A stretch of 64,000 nt of DNA, taken from Rariloculus sp965263005. GTDB taxonomy: Bacteria > Pseudomonadota > Gammaproteobacteria > Steroidobacterales > Rariloculaceae. Shown here piece by piece: positions 60,828-64,000 of this stretch. Each line of letters begins with the position of its first letter. Position 1 is the first letter of the stretch. The stretch is from positions 3,534,001-3,598,000 of the forward strand of contig NZ_OZ253579.1 in the NCBI RefSeq assembly GCF_965263005.1, written 5' to 3'. Under the pieces are notes generated by a model. That model did not search any database. It was not told the origin of the DNA and worked only from the letters and a program-made list of their open reading frames with translations. The translations under genes and the position numbers were made by a program.

Positions 60828-61817
60828 GTGGCCAACACCAACATCTTCTATATCTTTCCGGGCCAGGGCTCGCAGTACCGCGGCATGGGCTCGGACCTCG
60901 TCGAAGAGTTCGACAGCGCGCGCGAAATTTTCCGGCGGGCGAGCGAAGTCGTCGGCTACGACATGACGGAGCTTTGCTTCGAGGACTCGCGGGACGAACT
61001 CGACAAGACACGTTTTACGCAGCCGGCTCTGCTTACGCACGAGGTCGCATGCAGCGAAGCGCTGCGGAGCCTTGTCGGTCCCGATGTCAAGCCCGCGTTG
61101 ACGGCCGGGCACAGTCTCGGTGAGTACGCCGCGCTGGTCTGCTCCGGGGCGTTGAAGTTTGAGGATGCGCTGAAGCTGGTCGCCGAACGCGGCCGTCTGA
61201 TGGGCGAACTCGGCACGGGATCGATGCTGGCGACGACCCTGGATATCGAGGCCGCGACCGCGCTCGCCGATAAGCACTACTGCGCGATCGGCGGCTGCAA
61301 TCTGCCCGAGCAGACGGTCATCGCCGGGCACGGCAAGGATCTCGACGCCCTGGTCGAGGATTTGTCGACGACCCATCCAGGCAAGCGCGCCGTCCGCCTC
61401 AACACCGAAGGCGCATTCCATACCTATCTCATGGTGCAAGCGGCTCAGGAGTTCCGCGAGATTCTCGACGCCACCGAGTTCACCGGGCTCAAGGTGGATG
61501 TGTTGTCGAATTACACGGGCAAGCTTCACGTCGACGACGCCGCGGCCATCCGCTCGCGCCTGTTCTTTCAACTGTTCAATCCGGTACTGTGGGTCGACTG
61601 CATGCACTCGGCCATTCAGGCTGGCGCCGATACGATGGTCGAGCTCGGCGGTGGGATCGGCAAGGGCGACGGACCCCAGAACAAACGCCCAAATCTCGGC
61701 AGCATCGTCTTGAGGACCTTGAAATCGCGCGCGCATGAGGCACAATACCTGCCCGCCATCAACGTCGCCGGCATCCGCGCGGCGGCACGATACATCCAGG
61801 AACAGGACAACCCGTAG
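60828..61817 (+). CDS. Malonyl-CoA:ACP acyltransferase (FabD-like)
   Basis: This 329-residue acyltransferase has the oxyanion segment FPGQGSQYRGMG (10-21), the catalytic serine in AGHSLGEYAAL (S96) and the histidine in GAFHTYLM. GHSLG plus AFH fits malonyl specificity. It loads malonyl groups onto acyl carrier protein. It is not in a fatty acid operon (no fabH, fabG or acpP nearby), so it may be a second copy or serve a polyketide-like pathway. The start is GTG at 60828, 55 bases after the MFS stop. Confidence 0.85.
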   Translation: MANTNIFYIFPGQGSQYRGMGSDLVEEFDSAREIFRRASEVVGYDMTELCFEDSRDELDKTRFTQPALLTHEVACSEALRSLVGPDVKPALTAGHSLGEYAALVCSGALKFEDALKLVAERGRLMGELGTGSMLATTLDIEAATALADKHYCAIGGCNLPEQTVIAGHGKDLDALVEDLSTTHPGKRAVRLNTEGAFHTYLMVQAAQEFREILDATEFTGLKVDVLSNYTGKLHVDDAAAIRSRLFFQLFNPVLWVDCMHSAIQAGADTMVELGGGIGKGDGPQNKRPNLGSIVLRTLKSRAHEAQYLPAINVAGIRAAARYIQEQDNP

Positions 61818-61835
61818 CAGCGGCATCGGTCGGCT

Positions 61836-61856
61836 GCGGCCCGTTGGTCGGGCCGC
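61836..61856 (+). terminator. Strong hairpin between fabD-like gene and sat
   Basis: GCGGCCCG-TTGGT-CGGGCCGC is a perfect 8-base stem 19 bases after the stop. The following bases (GCCGTTTCG) are not a true T-run, so it may be a Rho-assisted terminator or an RNA end-stabilising fold. Confidence 0.4.
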
Positions 61857-61897
61857 GCCGTTTCGGGCAGTCCGCCAGATTTGGAGCGAGAACCGTT

Positions 61898-63610
61898 ATG
61901 GGAGCATTCAAGGAACCCCATGGAGGGGAGTTGAAGAACTGTTATGTGCCGGCAACTGAGGTCGCCGGCGAGAAGGCGCGCTCGCGCGACCTGCCTTCGT
62001 GGGACCTTTCGATGCGTCAGCTTTGCGACCTCGAGCTGCTTTTGAACGGCGCGTTTTCTCCGCTCGACGGTTTTTTGGGGGGGCAGGATTACGACCGTGT
62101 CCTAGCCGACATGCGGCTTTCGAGCGGCGTATTCTGGCCGATGCCGATTACGCTCGACGTGGATGAGCGCTTCGCCGCGCCGCTCAGGGAAGGCGACACG
62201 ATCGCACTCAGAGACGCCGAGGGTGTGCTGATCGCAACGATGGAGATCTCGAGTATCTTTCGTCCGGACAAGGAGCGCGAAGCGCGAGCGGTATTCGATA
62301 CCGTCGACGACACGCATCCGGGCGTGAACTACCTGTTGAATCGTACGCACGGCGTTTATCTCGGCGGCCGGCTGAAGGGCATCGAGCCGCCGACGCACTA
62401 CGACTTCAAGCACTTGCGCGACGATCCGCAAGAGTTGCGCGACCGCTTCAGGAAGCTCGGCTGGCGTCGGGTCGTTGCGTTTCAGACGCGAAATCCAATG
62501 CACCGCGCGCATCAGGAGCTCACGTTTCGTGCGGCGAAGGAAGCCGAGGCCAACCTGCTGATCCACCCGGTCGTCGGGATGACGCAGCCGGGCGACGTGG
62601 ATCATTTCACGCGCGTGCGTTGCTATGAGCATCTGTTGGCGCACTACCCTGAGCAGACGACGATGCTGAGCCTGCTGCCGCTCGCCATGAGGATGGCCGG
62701 ACCGCGCGAAGCGGCCTGGCACGCGCTGATCCGCAAGAATTTCGGCTGCACGCACTTCATCGTAGGCCGCGACCACGCGGGTCCCGGAGCGGGACGCGAC
62801 GGCAAACCCTTTTATGGCCCCTACGACGCGCAGAAGCTCATGACCGAGTACGAGAAAGAGCTCGATATCACGATGGTGCCGTTCAAGAACGTGGTCTATG
62901 TCGAGGATCGGGCACGATACCTGCCGCAGGACGAGATCAAGGACGGTACGCGCACGCTCAATATCTCAGGTACCGAGCTCAGACGCCGGCTGCGCGACGG
63001 ACTGGATATCCCGGACTGGTTTTCGTTTCCCGATGTCGTCGCCGAGCTCAGGCGCACGCACCCGCCCCGGCACCGGCAGGGATTCACGGTGTTCTTTACG
63101 GGGCTCTCAGGCTCCGGCAAGTCGACGGCCGCCAACGCCCTCATGGTCAAGCTCATGGAAATGGGCGGACGGCCCGTGTCCGTGCTCGACGGCGACGTTG
63201 TGCGCAAGCATCTTTCGAGCGAGCTCGGGTTTTCCAAGGAGCACCGCGACCTCAACATTCTGAGGATCGGCTATGTCGCGAGCGAGATCACAAAGAACGG
63301 CGGAATTGCTATCTGCGCGCCGATTGCACCCTATGCCGAGACGCGCCGGCGGGTTCGGGAAATGATCGAGCCGCACGGAGGCTTCATCGAAATTCATGTC
63401 GCTACACCGCTTGAAGTATGCGAGCAGCGCGACCGCAAGGGCCTTTATGCGAAAGCGCGTGCGGGTCTGATCCAGGGATTCACCGGCATCAGCGACCCTT
63501 ACGAAATCCCGGAGAATCCCGAGATTTCGGTCGACACGTCCGATCTGACGCCGGATCTTGTCGCGCATCGCATCATCATCAAACTCGAGAGCGTCGGCTT
63601 CATCCGCTAA
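61898..63610 (+). CDS. Bifunctional ATP sulfurylase / APS kinase
   Basis: This 570-residue fusion has an N-terminal sulfate adenylyltransferase (1-390) with QTRNPMHRAHQ (H202, H205), VGRDHAGPGAG and FKNVVYVEDRARYLPQDE, joined to an APS kinase with P-loop GLSGSGKS (402-409), DGDVVRKHLSSELGFS, RIGYVASEITKNGG and GLYAKARAG. It makes APS and then PAPS from sulfate and two ATP. This arrangement differs from the CysND/CysC route of enterobacteria. PAPS could feed sulfate reduction or the sulfotransferase at 16 kb. The ATG at 61898 is chosen over an upstream GTG because it matches family openings. Confidence 0.93.
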   Translation: MGAFKEPHGGELKNCYVPATEVAGEKARSRDLPSWDLSMRQLCDLELLLNGAFSPLDGFLGGQDYDRVLADMRLSSGVFWPMPITLDVDERFAAPLREGDTIALRDAEGVLIATMEISSIFRPDKEREARAVFDTVDDTHPGVNYLLNRTHGVYLGGRLKGIEPPTHYDFKHLRDDPQELRDRFRKLGWRRVVAFQTRNPMHRAHQELTFRAAKEAEANLLIHPVVGMTQPGDVDHFTRVRCYEHLLAHYPEQTTMLSLLPLAMRMAGPREAAWHALIRKNFGCTHFIVGRDHAGPGAGRDGKPFYGPYDAQKLMTEYEKELDITMVPFKNVVYVEDRARYLPQDEIKDGTRTLNISGTELRRRLRDGLDIPDWFSFPDVVAELRRTHPPRHRQGFTVFFTGLSGSGKSTAANALMVKLMEMGGRPVSVLDGDVVRKHLSSELGFSKEHRDLNILRIGYVASEITKNGGIAICAPIAPYAETRRRVREMIEPHGGFIEIHVATPLEVCEQRDRKGLYAKARAGLIQGFTGISDPYEIPENPEISVDTSDLTPDLVAHRIIIKLESVGFIR

Positions 63611-63675
63611 CGCGGGAAGAGGGCCGGAACAGCGGGCCGGGCCGCAGCGCCCGCCATGGGAACTGCCCGTGGGGG

Positions 63676-64000
63676 CTACTCGTAGCGCAGCGCCTCGATC
63701 GGGTCGAGCCGGGCCGCGCGCCGCGCAGGCCAGATGCCGAAAAACAGGCCGACGCCGACGCTGAAGGCCGACGCCAGTCCGATCGACTCCGGGGACACGA
63801 AAGTTTCCCATCCGGCAAACCTGGAAAGCAGCGACGCGGCGCCGGTGCCGAGACCCACGCCGAGCAGCCCGCCAAGTACGCACAGCGTGACCGATTCGAC
63901 GAGGAACTGCATCAGAATCGTGCCCCGCGTGGCGCCAAGCGCCATGCGAATACCGATCTCGCGCGTTCTTTCGGTCACACTGACAAGCATGATGTTCATG
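63676..64000 (-). CDS. ABC transporter permease, MacB/FtsX-type (C-terminal part)
   Basis: The 107 residues in the window end the protein: MLVSVTERTREIGIRMALGA followed by two membrane helices and FGIWPARRAARLDPIEALRYE, the classic C-terminal signature of MacB-like FtsX-domain permeases. The rest lies beyond the window edge. Such permeases work with an ATPase in efflux or lipoprotein handling. Confidence 0.88.
   Translation of the reverse strand, partial: MNIMLVSVTERTREIGIRMALGATRGTILMQFLVESVTLCVLGGLLGVGLGTGAASLLSRFAGWETFVSPESIGLASAFSVGVGLFFGIWPARRAARLDPIEALRYE

Overview
The window is high-GC DNA from a Gram-negative bacterium, most likely a gammaproteobacterium from a little-cultured lineage. 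The signs are a TonB-dependent receptor, a Kdo hydroxylase family (lipid A core) protein, a sigma-54 promoter in front of a TorF porin/PII/AmtB operon, avtA, a DksA-type zinc finger protein and a hopanoid gene set. No rRNA, tRNA, prophage or CRISPR array was found. All assignments come from reading translated sequence and motifs; no database search was run.

Layout. 1-2.1 kb: two tandem TVP38-type membrane proteins behind a DUF2064 glycosyltransferase-like gene. 2.3-3.2 kb: a 2Fe-2S ferredoxin and a TlpA-like lipoprotein. 3.6-6.1 kb: a nitrogen operon (sigma-54 promoter, TorF porin, glnK, amtB, double terminator). 6.3-17.9 kb: mixed metabolism (SDR, MerC-like protein, twin ABC ATPase, threonine dehydratase-like enzyme, fused indolepyruvate oxidoreductase, DksA-like protein, glycosyltransferase, sulfotransferase, apt).

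17.9-33.7 kb is the centrepiece: a hopanoid locus interleaved with a full mevalonate pathway. An 11-gene, largely overlapping plus-strand run reads squalene synthase, hpnG, hpnN, hpnA, mvaD, phosphomevalonate kinase, an HMG-CoA reductase/mevalonate kinase FUSION, idi, hpnH, hpnB and an hpnM/mlaC-like gene. A farnesyl diphosphate synthase diverges at one end and HMG-CoA synthase converges at the other. Together they can turn acetoacetyl-CoA plus acetyl-CoA into squalene, then extend and export hopanoids; squalene-hopene cyclase is not in the window. The 757-residue fusion of two consecutive mevalonate enzymes is the most striking single gene.

34-39 kb: an fds-type formate dehydrogenase operon whose catalytic fdsA is reduced to a C-terminal fragment, with a repeat element beside the remnant and an alpha-hydroxyacid dehydrogenase between fdsD and fdhD. 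39-44.8 kb: Kdo hydroxylase family gene, avtA, pabB and a fused folK-folP. 45-54.6 kb: glutathione-dependent formaldehyde dehydrogenase, octaheme cytochrome/TPR lipoprotein, TonB receptor, DUF805, thioesterase, metallo-hydrolase and 2-hydroxyacid dehydrogenase. 54.6-59.5 kb: a 1389-residue SNF2 helicase bracketed by inverted copies of one repeat and abutting an IS110-type remnant. 59.5-64 kb: MFS transporter, malonyltransferase, fused ATP sulfurylase/APS kinase and the end of an ABC permease.

A 160-195 bp, almost fully palindromic repeat with GCAGCCCGTGGC ends recurs six times complete and once degraded. At three copies the TAG stop codon of a neighbouring gene sits exactly on the element edge.
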